Assembly: GCA_900696685.1 (NCBI GenBank)
Contig: CAADHA010000023.1
Coordinates: 1-36,014 of the forward strand
Length of the DNA: 36,014 nt
Reading direction: 5' to 3'
DNA from: an uncultured Planctomycetota bacterium
GTDB taxonomy: Bacteria > Planctomycetota > Phycisphaerae > Phycisphaerales > UBA5793
Shown here in pieces: positions 23,782-32,103 of this stretch; positions within the stretch are counted from its first letter, which is position 1; every line of letters starts with the position of its first letter. Under the pieces are notes generated by a model, which did no database searches, had not been told where the DNA came from, and saw nothing but the letters and a program-made list of their open reading frames with translations. The position numbers and the translations under genes were made by a program.

Positions 23782-26700
23782 ATGCGTGATGTGCTCAGGG
23801 AGATTGAATCCATCCGCCGCGTGAGCCGCCTCATGCTGCTCGCACAGCGGGTCTCCCTGCTCAGCGCGTCTGCGATCGGCATGGCGCTGCTGCTGGTGCT
23901 TATCGACTATTTCTTCCGCCTGCCGGGTCAGGCGCGGCTGGCGCTGGATCTTGCCATGATCGCCGGCGTGCTTGCCGCAACCGGACGCTGGGTCTGGCCG
24001 GCCGTCCGTTTCCGCCCGACGCTCACCGACCTGGCGCTGCGCTTCGAGAAGGCGCTGCCGGGCCTTCAGGGGCACCTGGCGTCCGGCGTGGACTTCGCGC
24101 TCGGCAACGAGCCGGCCCGTTCCGCACTCGCGGCTCAGGCCGTCGCCGAGGCGCAGCAGCGGGCGGGCCGCGAGAACCTTCGCGCCCTGGTCTCCCGTCG
24201 GCGGACGCGCAACGACCTCGGCGTTCTGGCGCTGGCCGCGGGTCTCGTCGCCACGCTCTGCGTCACCATGCCCGGCTCGGCCTCCATTGCCGTCCAGCGC
24301 TGGCTCAACCCCTTGGGCGAAGCACGCTGGCTCAAGCGCACCGGCATTGAGTCCGCCATGCAGATGGCCGTCCATCCGCGCGGCCGCGCGCTGCCGCTCC
24401 AGGCCCGCGTGACGCGCGGCCTCAGCGAAGACATGCGCATTTACGCCCACTACCGCCTCTGGCGCAACGGCGACGCCGCACCCTGGCAGCAGGTCATCCT
24501 GACTCAGCAGCGAGGCGGCCTCTTCGAGCGGCTCATCGAGCCGGACGCCGATCGCATCGATCTCCGCTTCTCGTCGCAGGACGACGAGACGCCGGTGCAG
24601 ACGATTGCGCTCGTGCCGCCGCCGCGCGTCGAGCGCGCCCACCTCACCCTCACGCCGCCGGCTTACGCGGCGCGGATCATGGGAATGCAGACGGCCGACC
24701 TCGGACCCGGCACCGATGAGCGGGCCGTCTTCACACCGCCGGCCCTGGCAGGCGGCAAGGCGCGCCTCACCCTCACATTCAACAAGCCCCTGCCCGTTGA
24801 TCTTCAGTCGCAGCAGTGGCGGTCGCTGCTGGGCTGGCAGGCGGAAGACTCATCCGAAGAGACCGGGGATGATGCCGTACTCAGCGCCGATGCGGATGAT
24901 GAAGGCCGTGCGGCGTCCTGGACCATTGACTGGACCCTCGACGCCACGACGCGCCTGGCTCCCATGCCTGTCGATGAGCACGGCCTGACCGGGGCGGACG
25001 ACGTCGCCTACCGGATCGAAGCGCGCGAGGATGCCCCGCCCGCCGCGTCCATCATCGACCCGGCCGCGGACCGCACCTGCCTTCCGCGCGCCTACGTGAA
25101 CCTCAAGGCCGAAGCCCGCGACGATGTGCTTGTCGATTCGCTCGTCCTTGAAGCATTCGTGAACGAAGAGCAGCATCCGCGGCCGATCGCCGCCTTGAGC
25201 GGCTCGGGCGCGCTTGAGCAACTGACCGAGACGCTCGACCTGACCATGTTGAACGTCAAGCCGGGCGACACGGTGACGATTTTCGCCGCCGCGCAGGACA
25301 CGTTCGTCCTCGATGGGAAGTCGCATGCGCGGGCCGTCTCGACGCCCCGCCGCCTGAGGATCATCACCGACGCCGAGTTCGTCGAGCAGGTGTACCAGAA
25401 TCTCTCGGCGATCCGCGACAGCGCCATCCGCATCGAGCAGGAGCAGCGCGACCTGATGCAGCGCCTCGAACGCGGCCAGACGCGCGCGGGCGACCTCCGC
25501 GACCAGTCGCGCATCGGCCAGCAGATCGACCGGCAGGGCGAGTCGCTCGGCCAGATCGCCGATCGCATCCGCGACAACCGGCTCGGGGACCGGGAACTGA
25601 ATGACCTCCTGGCGGAGGCGCAGGAGCGGCTCGACGCCGCGGGACAGGCGTCCAACGCTGCCTCGGAGTCGCTGGCGAAGGCGCAGCAGCAGCAGCCCGC
25701 AGAGAGCGACGATGACGCCGCCCGGCGCGAGCAGGAGCGCGCCCAGTCGCAGCGCACTGTCTCGGAAGAACTCGCCGACCTCATTGAACTGCTCGATCGC
25801 GGCCAGGACTCGTGGGTCATGCGCCGACAGGTCGAGCAACTCCTCACCGACCAGCAGAATCTTGAGCGAGAGGCGCGGCAGGCGACGGACCGCACGCGGG
25901 GGTTGGATCCATCGCAACTGACAGAGGAGCAGCGCCGGTCGCTCGAGGAACTCTCCCGGCGCCAGGAAGAACTGGCCCGGCGCGGCGAGCGCCTCGTCGA
26001 CGAACTGCGCGAGCGGGCCGAGCAGATGCAGAGCACCGACCCCGATCTCGCCCGCGCCATGCAGGAGGCCGCGGCCGAAGCCCAGCAGCGCGATCTCGAG
26101 CAGCGCATGAGCGACGCGGCCCAGCAACTCCAGCAGAACCAGGGCCAGCGCGCCTCCGATCAGCAGCAGCAGGCGATGGAGACGCTCCAGAACATGCTCA
26201 ATCAACTGGAGTCCACGGAACGCGCCCGGGCTGAGCGCCTCGCGCGCCAGCTCGAGAGCCTGCTCCAGTCCCTCGAGGCGCTTGTTGCCGGGCAGGAATC
26301 GCAACTGGCCGCTCTCCTCGCTGCACAGGGTGCGCTGGCCGGCCTCGACCGTCCCATGCTCCAACTCAACACCAACACCTACGCCGTCCTCGACCTCGCC
26401 GTCGAAGGCGGGCGCGATCTCGCTCCTGTGGCGCGACTCATCGAAGCGGCGGCGGCGGCGCAGGAACTCGCCATCGCCGCGCTGCGTTCTCTTCCTGTTG
26501 ACGCCCAGGCCGCGCAGAACCACGAGGAGCAGAGCCTCGCGCGCCTCAAGGAAGCCCGCGACGTCGCCGCCAGGCTCCAGGAGCAACTTCAGCAGCAGGA
26601 GCAGCAGCGCCGCAAGCGAGAACTTGTGCAGGCCTATCGCGATCTGCATGAGCGCCAGGCAGCGCTGCGGGCGGAAACCGAGCCCCTTGCAGGCGTCGAG

Positions 26701-27345
26701 CTCGACCGCCGCCAGCGCGTCCTGGCACGTCAACTCGGCAACCAGCAGGCGCAGATACGCAACGACGCGATGGACCTCCTCCGCCGCACGGAGGAACTGG
26801 CTGAGGCCTTTGTCTTTGAGGCGGGCCACCGGCAGATCGACGCCCTGGCCGCCACCGTGATCGAAGACCTGCGCGCGGCGACGATCGGTCCGGCCCAACT
26901 GATGCGCCAGCAGGACATCGCTGACCGCTTCCTCGCCCTCGCCCTGGCGCTTGCGGATTCGCCTTCGGATCGTGAGTTCGAGGATCCTTCCGACGCGAAC
27001 AGCGGGGGGGGGGGAGGCGGGCAGGGAGGCGGGCAGCCCCAGCCCCTCGTCCCGCCCATCGCACAACTCAAACTCCTCCGCGCCCTTCAGGACGCCGTGT
27101 ACCGTTCAACGCGCTCGCTCGACGAGACCGGCTCGGGCCTCGATGATGCGGATCGATCCATGCGCATCGATGAACTCGGCCGCTCGCAGCGCGAACTGAC
27201 CGACCTGGCCGAGCGTCTCATACAGGAGATGCAGCAGCGCGGCAGCGGGCCTCCGGGTGCGGGCGGCCCGGGCATTTCGCCCGACGGCCGACCTGTGCCG
27301 CCCGATACGCGGCCCGACTCGAGCCCCGGAGGGAGCCGGCCATGA
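23782..27345 (+). CDS. DUF4175-like membrane protein with long coiled coil
   Basis: The 1187-aa envelope protein has hydrophobic segments at ~24-44, 52-76 and 146-163, with the family-typical LALRFEKALPGLQGHLASGV between them. Beta-rich extracytoplasmic modules run from ~185 to 530 (LPLQARVTRGLSEDMRIYAH; RVERAHLTLTPPAYAARIMG). From ~535 to 1040 it is almost continuous coiled coil rich in Gln, Arg, Glu and Ala. A Gly-rich stretch at ~1074-1085 is encoded by an 11-G run, and the tail is Pro/Gly-rich. The layout matches planctomycete DUF4175-type proteins of unknown function. GGAG lies 8 nt before the ATG at 23782. Its stop overlaps the next start (ATGA at 27342-27345), so translation is coupled. 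An envelope-spanning scaffold is an inference from layout only. Confidence 0.82.
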   Translation: MRDVLREIESIRRVSRLMLLAQRVSLLSASAIGMALLLVLIDYFFRLPGQARLALDLAMIAGVLAATGRWVWPAVRFRPTLTDLALRFEKALPGLQGHLASGVDFALGNEPARSALAAQAVAEAQQRAGRENLRALVSRRRTRNDLGVLALAAGLVATLCVTMPGSASIAVQRWLNPLGEARWLKRTGIESAMQMAVHPRGRALPLQARVTRGLSEDMRIYAHYRLWRNGDAAPWQQVILTQQRGGLFERLIEPDADRIDLRFSSQDDETPVQTIALVPPPRVERAHLTLTPPAYAARIMGMQTADLGPGTDERAVFTPPALAGGKARLTLTFNKPLPVDLQSQQWRSLLGWQAEDSSEETGDDAVLSADADDEGRAASWTIDWTLDATTRLAPMPVDEHGLTGADDVAYRIEAREDAPPAASIIDPAADRTCLPRAYVNLKAEARDDVLVDSLVLEAFVNEEQHPRPIAALSGSGALEQLTETLDLTMLNVKPGDTVTIFAAAQDTFVLDGKSHARAVSTPRRLRIITDAEFVEQVYQNLSAIRDSAIRIEQEQRDLMQRLERGQTRAGDLRDQSRIGQQIDRQGESLGQIADRIRDNRLGDRELNDLLAEAQERLDAAGQASNAASESLAKAQQQQPAESDDDAARREQERAQSQRTVSEELADLIELLDRGQDSWVMRRQVEQLLTDQQNLEREARQATDRTRGLDPSQLTEEQRRSLEELSRRQEELARRGERLVDELRERAEQMQSTDPDLARAMQEAAAEAQQRDLEQRMSDAAQQLQQNQGQRASDQQQQAMETLQNMLNQLESTERARAERLARQLESLLQSLEALVAGQESQLAALLAAQGALAGLDRPMLQLNTNTYAVLDLAVEGGRDLAPVARLIEAAAAAQELAIAALRSLPVDAQAAQNHEEQSLARLKEARDVAARLQEQLQQQEQQRRKRELVQAYRDLHERQAALRAETEPLAGVELDRRQRVLARQLGNQQAQIRNDAMDLLRRTEELAEAFVFEAGHRQIDALAATVIEDLRAATIGPAQLMRQQDIADRFLALALALADSPSDREFEDPSDANSGGGGGGQGGGQPQPLVPPIAQLKLLRALQDAVYRSTRSLDETGSGLDDADRSMRIDELGRSQRELTDLAERLIQEMQQRGSGPPGAGGPGISPDGRPVPPDTRPDSSPGGSRP
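27004..27014 (+). repeat. Run of 11 G inside a coding region
   Basis: Eleven consecutive G residues encode part of a Gly tract (residues ~1075-1079) in the DUF4175-like protein, about 110 codons before its end. More G-rich runs follow at once (GGCGGG, GGGAGGCGGG). A one-base slip here would change the C-terminus and could uncouple the next gene. Confidence 0.9.
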
Positions 27346-28019
27346 ATCAGTCTCCACACCAGGCCGTCATCATGTTGGCGCTCGCGGCCGCTTCGATCGG
27401 ATGCGGCGCGGACACGGTTCTCGCACAGGCGACGTCGCCGCCGCGCGATGCGCCGCCGACGCTCGATGAACTGCTCGGCCTCGGCAAGGACCGCGAGGCC
27501 GCCCAGCCTCCGCCCACGGACATCATGGACAAACTTACGGGCGAGGCCGATCAGGAGGGCGGCGTGGACATCGCTGTCCTCTTTCTTGAAGCCGTGGAGA
27601 GCATGGGCCGGTCCGCCACGCTTCTGCTCGATCAGCGCGACGCCGGCCTGCGAACGCAGCGCTACCAGGAGGAGGCGCTGCTCAAACTCGACACGCTCAT
27701 CGCCCAGGCGCAGCGCCAGCGCCAACAGCAGCAGCAGCAGCAGTCGCAGTCCAACCCCCGGCAGGCGCCTCCCGGGCAGAGTCAGCAGCAGCAGGACCAG
27801 CAGCCGGGGACGGACGCCAGCCGGGGCGTCGACAATCGTCCGCCGCTGCGGCAGCGCGACCTCGACGGCGCGATCGATGAAACAGGAAGCGAATGGGGCA
27901 ACCTGCCGCCGCGCGTCCGCGACCTCCTTCGACAGGGGCGAGCCGATGCGGCCGCCCGCCTCTATCAGCGCCTTACGGAGATTTATTACCGCCGCCTGGC
28001 CGAGGAGGCTCAGCCCTGA
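27342..28019 (+). CDS. Gln-rich secreted protein, operon partner of the DUF4175-like protein
   Basis: The 225-aa product has a signal-type N-terminus (VIMLALAAASIGCGADTVLAQ). Cleavage near VLAQA is more likely than lipoprotein processing, since SIGC is a poor lipobox. A helical part (~75-120) leads into a low-complexity Gln stretch. Seven Gln at 128-134 are encoded by CAA and six CAG (27723-27743), followed by more Gln/Pro/Ser. The C-terminus (WGNLPPRVRDLLRQGR, LYQRLTEIYYRRLAEE) is a conserved signature in planctomycete proteins next to DUF4175-like genes. It overlaps the upstream gene by ATGA and the downstream gene by one base (TGATG), so it is translated in a coupled series. The Gln-rich part probably pairs with the partner's coiled coil; this is inference. 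Confidence 0.8.
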   Translation: MNQSPHQAVIMLALAAASIGCGADTVLAQATSPPRDAPPTLDELLGLGKDREAAQPPPTDIMDKLTGEADQEGGVDIAVLFLEAVESMGRSATLLLDQRDAGLRTQRYQEEALLKLDTLIAQAQRQRQQQQQQQSQSNPRQAPPGQSQQQQDQQPGTDASRGVDNRPPLRQRDLDGAIDETGSEWGNLPPRVRDLLRQGRADAAARLYQRLTEIYYRRLAEEAQP

Positions 28020-29143
28020 TGCGCCGACGCCCTGCAATTGGTCCGGACGTCGCGATCCATCGTCGCGCCCGCGCTCGACAGGCAGTCGGCAAGGCCGCAG
28101 CGCTGGTCATGCTGCTTGGAGCCGCCGGCGCGACCAGCCTGGCTCAGGCGCCGCCCCCGTCTCCGGCCACGACGCGATCGGCGCCTCTCCGGCTCGAACC
28201 GGAGATGAACGAGCGCCTCTACGAGTCCGTCCGCCTCGGACTCGAGTACCTCGCGGCGCAGCAGAATGCCGATGGATCATTCGGCCCTGATACGCGCTTC
28301 AGCAAGAACGTCGGAATCACCGGCCTGTGCGCTCTCGCGTTCATGTCCGACGGCCACGTGCCCGGGCGCGGCCGCTACGCCCGCAACGTCGAGAAGGCCC
28401 TCGAGTTCGTTCTCAGCCAGTGCACCGAGACCGGGCTGATCGTCGGCGGCGAGTCGCACGGACCGATGTACGGCCACGGCTTCGCCACGCTCTTTCTCGG
28501 CGAGATCTACGGCATGGGAGGTGGCGAGGACGACTCACGCCTCCGCGAGGCGCTCGTCAAGGCTGTCCGCCTCATCGTCCAGTGTCAGAACCCGGAAGGG
28601 GGCTGGCGCTACAACCCCCTTCCCGAGGACGCAGATGTTTCGGTGACCATCTGTCAGATCATGGCACTTCGCTCGGCGCGCAACGCCGGCATCAAAGTCC
28701 CCAAGGAGACCATCGACAAGGCGGTCGAGTACGTCCGGCGGTGCCAGAACCCCGACGGCGGATTCCGCTACATGTCCGTGCAGGGGGCGTCGGCCTGGCC
28801 TCGCTCCGCCGCAGGACTCGCCAGCCTCAACTACGCCGGCATCTACCAGGACGAAGCGCTGGAGAAGGGACTCCAGTATCTCCACGACAACGCACCTCCC
28901 GGACGCACACGCCAGCAGGCGCACTACTTCTACGGCATCTACTACACGGCACAAGCCATGTACCTCGCCGGCGGCGATCACTGGCAGCGCTGGTGGCCCG
29001 AAGCCCGCGACGAGATCATCTCGCGCCAGGATCGCGGCAACGGGTCCTGGAGCGATCCCCACGCCGGCGGGCCTTACGCCACCGCCATGGCGCTCATTGT
29101 TCTCCAGATGCCCAATCGCTATCTGCCGATCTTTCAGAAGTGA
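28019..29143 (+). CDS. Secreted terpenoid-cyclase-like alpha/alpha toroid protein
   Basis: The 374-aa product has a basic N-terminus and a hydrophobic segment (AALVMLLGAAGATSLAQA) serving as signal peptide or anchor. Residues ~65-365 form prenyltransferase/squalene-cyclase repeats: LEYLAAQQNADGSFG, VRLIVQCQNPEGGWRYNPL, VEYVRRCQNPDGGFRYM, and a last SRQDRGNGSWSD. The expected catalytic DxDD of squalene-hopene cyclase is absent (the nearby text reads EDADVSVT), and no prenyltransferase zinc ligands are seen. It is thus a toroid fold of unknown activity, outside the cytoplasm. The ATG overlaps the previous stop (TGATG at 28017-28021). Its homologue in this window is the N-terminal part of the protein at 33231-35693. 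Confidence 0.85.
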   Translation: MRRRPAIGPDVAIHRRARARQAVGKAAALVMLLGAAGATSLAQAPPPSPATTRSAPLRLEPEMNERLYESVRLGLEYLAAQQNADGSFGPDTRFSKNVGITGLCALAFMSDGHVPGRGRYARNVEKALEFVLSQCTETGLIVGGESHGPMYGHGFATLFLGEIYGMGGGEDDSRLREALVKAVRLIVQCQNPEGGWRYNPLPEDADVSVTICQIMALRSARNAGIKVPKETIDKAVEYVRRCQNPDGGFRYMSVQGASAWPRSAAGLASLNYAGIYQDEALEKGLQYLHDNAPPGRTRQQAHYFYGIYYTAQAMYLAGGDHWQRWWPEARDEIISRQDRGNGSWSDPHAGGPYATAMALIVLQMPNRYLPIFQK

Positions 29144-29214
29144 GACGCATCCTTCCGCCCCGGCGCACATCTGGGCCGATTCGACGAACTCCCTTTCCTC
29201 CACAACGGCGTCTC

Positions 29215-30384
29215 ATGACGACTCGACTTCCCATCCTCCTCGCACATGCCCTTGTCACGGCGGCATGGACGATCTCTCCCGGGTCCGCGCTTGCCCAGGC
29301 GAGGCAGCGCTTCCTTCTCATTGACCGCGATCTGCGGGCCGACACCGTGGAACTTGCCTCCATCGATCAGGGTTGGGTGGATTGCCTGCGATCGGGCCTC
29401 GTCGATCGGCGGCCGGTGTCCGACCTGCTTGTGCTCATGCGCGTTGATGAGAGCGACCTGTCCCGCTTCAGCGCCGGAGATCGGGCGCTCGAACTGGTGG
29501 ACGGGCAGAAGTGGATCGGAGCGCCGTCGCCGTCGCGCGATCCGGATCAACTCGGCTGGAAGGTGGATCGCATCGGAGTTCTCTCGGCGCCGCTTGAAAG
29601 GATCCGCCTCGCGCGCCTTCTCCCCGAGGCAAGGCTGCTGCGACTCGAGCCCGATGCGGCCGAGGATCGACTCCTCCTGGCCAACGGAGATGAACTTGCC
29701 GGGCTGCTGGTGAACGTGGGCGACGAGGTCCTGTTCGAGGTCAGCGGCTCGGACGCCCCCACGCGCATCGCCCTGCCCCAGGTCGCTTCGATCGCGCTGG
29801 TCAATGCCCGGGAGCGCACCGCGGGAATGATGGTCTGGCTGGCCGACGGCAGCGTGCTGCGCGTCGAGCAGTGCCGGTGGTCGCCGACCGGCTTTCAGTT
29901 CATTCTGTCCGACGGAGGGCCGGCCTGCAGCGTCGAGACGGACATGCTGCGCGGCATCAGTTTCGATGCGCAGCGCCTCATGCCTCTCGTCGAACTGACT
30001 CCGAGGATCCGGAGCGATTCGCCGTGGCTGCGTGTCGTCGAGCCGCCTCGCGTGATCGATCCCGATCGCCCCGCGGGCCTGTCCGACCTGGAGATGCGCG
30101 GGCCGATCCAGGCGACGTGGGCCCTGCCCCGCGGCGCCACGCGCTTCTTCGCCACCGCCGTCGTGCCTCGCTCCGCCGCCGACTGGGCCGACTTCGACCT
30201 GACCCTCCTCATCGATGGTTCGCCCGTGCTGCAGGTTCACATGGACGGCACCGGCCGATCGCGGCGCGAGATCATTCTGCCCCTGCGTCAGGCCGCAAGC
30301 CTCACCATCCGACTCGATGAAGGCGCCCGCGGACCGATCCAGGATGTCATCATCCTTCAGCGGCCCATGCTCTTGTTTGATTGA
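29215..30384 (+). CDS. Secreted protein with NPCBM-like C-terminal domain
   Basis: The 389-aa product has a signal peptide (LLAHALVTAAWTISPGSALAQ). Residues ~30-255 are beta-rich with repeated patterns of the form LxNGDELxGxL and LADGSVLRVEQ. In planctomycete proteins such strands make small SH3-like or beta-barrel modules. The C-terminal ~130 residues (TRFFATAVVPRSAADWADF; TLLIDGSPVLQVHMDG; ASLTIRLDEG; PIQDVIILQRPML) resemble the NPCBM/NEW2 glycan-binding fold. It is the fourth gene of the operon, 71 nt after the toroid gene, with no Shine-Dalgarno. A role in recognising a surface polysaccharide is inference. An 18-nt tandem repeat covers its stop codon. Confidence 0.72.
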   Translation: MTTRLPILLAHALVTAAWTISPGSALAQARQRFLLIDRDLRADTVELASIDQGWVDCLRSGLVDRRPVSDLLVLMRVDESDLSRFSAGDRALELVDGQKWIGAPSPSRDPDQLGWKVDRIGVLSAPLERIRLARLLPEARLLRLEPDAAEDRLLLANGDELAGLLVNVGDEVLFEVSGSDAPTRIALPQVASIALVNARERTAGMMVWLADGSVLRVEQCRWSPTGFQFILSDGGPACSVETDMLRGISFDAQRLMPLVELTPRIRSDSPWLRVVEPPRVIDPDRPAGLSDLEMRGPIQATWALPRGATRFFATAVVPRSAADWADFDLTLLIDGSPVLQVHMDGTGRSRREIILPLRQAASLTIRLDEGARGPIQDVIILQRPMLLFD

Positions 30385-30416
30385 GTCGCCGCATCATCGA
30401 TTGAGTTGCGGCATCA
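30379..30416. repeat. Tandem 18-nt repeat over a stop codon
   Basis: Copies at 30379-30396 and 30399-30416 read GATTGAGTYGCSGCATCA, with two mismatches and a period of 20. The first copy contains the last codon and TGA of the upstream gene, and the second repeats them. The remaining gap to the next possible gene (30417-30594) shows nothing clear. Confidence 0.75.
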
Positions 30417-30594
30417 CCTGTGTGTCAGGGCCGCCGCATCCCGTACAGATGTGAGCAAGGCTCTCGGACCTGCCGCGGCGAATCCGCCACGCGCTTCGAC
30501 AGCCGCGCGATTATCGGATCGCTTCTGCGGTGTGAATGCGGCTCGCAACTTGCTCCCTGCCTGTCGCGCAATGCCGCGCGATGGGGAAGCGCCG

Positions 30595-30765
30595 ATGGAT
30601 CAGCGACGGTTTGAGCGGAAGTTTCGAGAGGTCGTCACGCGGCTCAACACGATCAGCGCCGGCTCGAGACCAACTCCCGGCACCACGCCGCCCACGCCTC
30701 CGACCCCTGTATTTCAAGGCCCGGAAAATACACCCGTCCCTATTTTCGGGGGCGGGCAGCGGTGA
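30595..30765 (+). CDS. Possible 56-aa protein, unknown
   Basis: A short frame starts with ATG preceded by GGGGA at a 7-nt spacing. The N-terminal half is a charged helix (MDQRRFERKFREVVTRLNTI). The rest is Pro/Thr-rich and ends with two similar blocks, PVFQGPENT and PVPIFGGG. No family is recognised. The Shine-Dalgarno and the contrast between a regular helix and a low-complexity tail favour a real gene. Its small size and the hairpins embedded in its 3' end leave doubt. It stands alone, 210 nt after the four-gene operon and converging on the PAP2 gene. Confidence 0.4.
   Translation: MDQRRFERKFREVVTRLNTISAGSRPTPGTTPPTPPTPVFQGPENTPVPIFGGGQR
30708..30750. promoter_or_regulatory. Two mutually exclusive AT-rich hairpins
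   Basis: TGTATTT (30708-30714) can pair with AAATACA (30726-30732). The same central bases can instead pair downstream: CCCG-AAAATA (30720-30730, one bulged G) with TATTTTCGGG (30741-30750), a 10-bp stem. The two structures share 30726-30730, so only one can form. They sit in a locally AT-rich patch near the convergent end of the PAP2 gene. No U tract follows, and a role is unproven. Confidence 0.4.
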
Positions 30766-30884
30766 TCGCGTCGGGCTGAACACCTCACCTCCCTTCAGAC
30801 GGCCGCAGACGCTTCGGCGGCCTTGCGAGACGAGCGCGGCGCACTCCGTGGCGATCGGCTCGCCGCGGGTCGGGGGCAACGCGC

Positions 30885-31937
30885 TCAGCGCTCCGCCGCA
30901 CGCTGCCAAGTCAGGCGCAGAATGAGCAGCGTCAACCCGCTTCCTCGGCGCGTGAGGTTCTCCACCAGCGGCGTGTCCCGCGACACCTCCTCAGCGGTCG
31001 GCGCACGATGCAGCAGCAGGTCGTAGATCACGGCGATGCGCTCGCGCGGCTCGATGAGGGCCAGCCGGCGGCGGGACTCGTCGCTGTCGAGGATGTCGCG
31101 CGCCACCGCAAGAAGCGGCAGCCCGGCAATGCGCTGCGCCGCGTAAGCCTCAAGGCCGGGCGCATCCGCCTCGCGACCGAGGTAACTGCGGTACAGCGCC
31201 GCGACTTCCGCCCGTGCGGCCTCCGCCGAAACGGGAGCCACGCGCGAACCCAGCGCGAGAGCGGCGACCATCGGCGCCATCAGCGCCGCACACCACAGCG
31301 CCCACTGCCTCCACTGCAATGCACGGACAGCGCAAAGCGCTTGCCGGTCGCCCGTGCTGATCCACTCAGCCGCCGCGTCGCCGGCGCCGCGCGCCGCGAT
31401 CCATCCAACCATTGCGCCGGCGAAGAGGTCGGATGGAAAATGCGCGCCAGTATGCAGCCGCGCCCAGCAGATGAAGAGCGCCGCGGCAACCCAGATCGAG
31501 GCCGCTCGCGATCTTCGAATGACGAACACAAGCGCGATCGTCCACGCCAGGGACGCATGTCCCGAGGGCCAGGAGTCGTGGATCGGCGAGAAGGGATCGA
31601 AGAGCAGGGCGTCCGCGGCATCGCAGGGCCGGACGCGACCGGCGCTCCACTTGAGCAGATGCACGACCACGGCCTGGAGGGGGAGCGCCACGATCAGGTG
31701 CCGCAGGCTGACTCGATCAGACAGGAGCGAGATCACCAGCGCAACCGTCGTCAGGATGAAATTGCCCCATGCGCTGCCGAAGTGCTCCAGGGTGTTGAGG
31801 GATCCCGACCAGTTGATCGAGAGGTGAAAGCGGACGATCGACTCGTCGGCGGCGATGAGGATCGCCAGCGCCGCAGTGGCGCAGAGCGGGACGACGACGG
31901 GTGGGCGGCGGAGATGCTGTTCAGCGTCGAAGGGCAT
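30885..31937 (-). CDS. PAP2-family membrane phosphatase fused to DUF4214-like repeats
   Basis: The 350-aa inner-membrane protein resembles lipid phosphatases (phosphatidic acid or undecaprenyl-pyrophosphate type). The three acid-phosphatase motifs are present: K96-xxxGRxRP (KWSAGRVRP), PSGH (124-127), and R160...H166...D170 (ARLHTGAHFPSD). Hydrophobic helices are near 15-30, 58-72, 80-95, 128-141, 147-160, 170-184 and 212-230. After the last helix, residues ~240-350 carry a DUF4214-type module: LYRSYLGREADAPGLEAY, a linker ending ILDSDESRRR, then a partial second copy, IYDLLLHRAPTAEEV. This fusion is unusual. DUF4214 otherwise occurs in surface proteins and glycosyltransferase contexts, which hints at envelope glycan metabolism. 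Confidence 0.87.
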   Translation of the reverse strand: MPFDAEQHLRRPPVVVPLCATAALAILIAADESIVRFHLSINWSGSLNTLEHFGSAWGNFILTTVALVISLLSDRVSLRHLIVALPLQAVVVHLLKWSAGRVRPCDAADALLFDPFSPIHDSWPSGHASLAWTIALVFVIRRSRAASIWVAAALFICWARLHTGAHFPSDLFAGAMVGWIAARGAGDAAAEWISTGDRQALCAVRALQWRQWALWCAALMAPMVAALALGSRVAPVSAEAARAEVAALYRSYLGREADAPGLEAYAAQRIAGLPLLAVARDILDSDESRRRLALIEPRERIAVIYDLLLHRAPTAEEVSRDTPLVENLTRRGSGLTLLILRLTWQRAAER

Positions 31938-32066
31938 GGATGGCCGCGCGACGGTAGGTCGCCCGGTGCTGCGGGTCGCCCGGAGAGAGCATTCGATGTG
32001 CAGGACGCAGAAGTATGGGCGCTCCTGTGAAGCGCCTCGCGATGATCCCCTCGCTGCATCGGCGCC

Positions 32067-32094
32067 TTGATGCCACTGTCCCTTCCCCTACACT
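32067..32094 (+). promoter_or_regulatory. Candidate promoter for the mazG-like/trpA pair (near-leaderless)
   Basis: TTGATG (32067-32072), a 16-nt spacer, and TACACT (32089-32094) end exactly 9 nt before the ATG at 32104. No Shine-Dalgarno is present. Spacer and start distance match those in front of lysS. Confidence 0.4.
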
Positions 32095-32103
32095 CACGCC
32101 ATC

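Noticed and set aside
24850..27066. Long Leu/Arg-rich open frame opposite the coiled-coil part of the DUF4175-like gene
   Set aside because: CAG and GAG codons for the coiled coil read as CTG and CTC on the other strand, giving artificial Leu-rich text. No domain is recognisable.
28019..29143. Squalene-hopene cyclase or prenyltransferase enzyme
   Set aside because: The toroid repeats match, but the DxDD acid of squalene cyclases and the zinc ligands of prenyltransferases are not present, and a signal peptide places it outside the cytoplasm.
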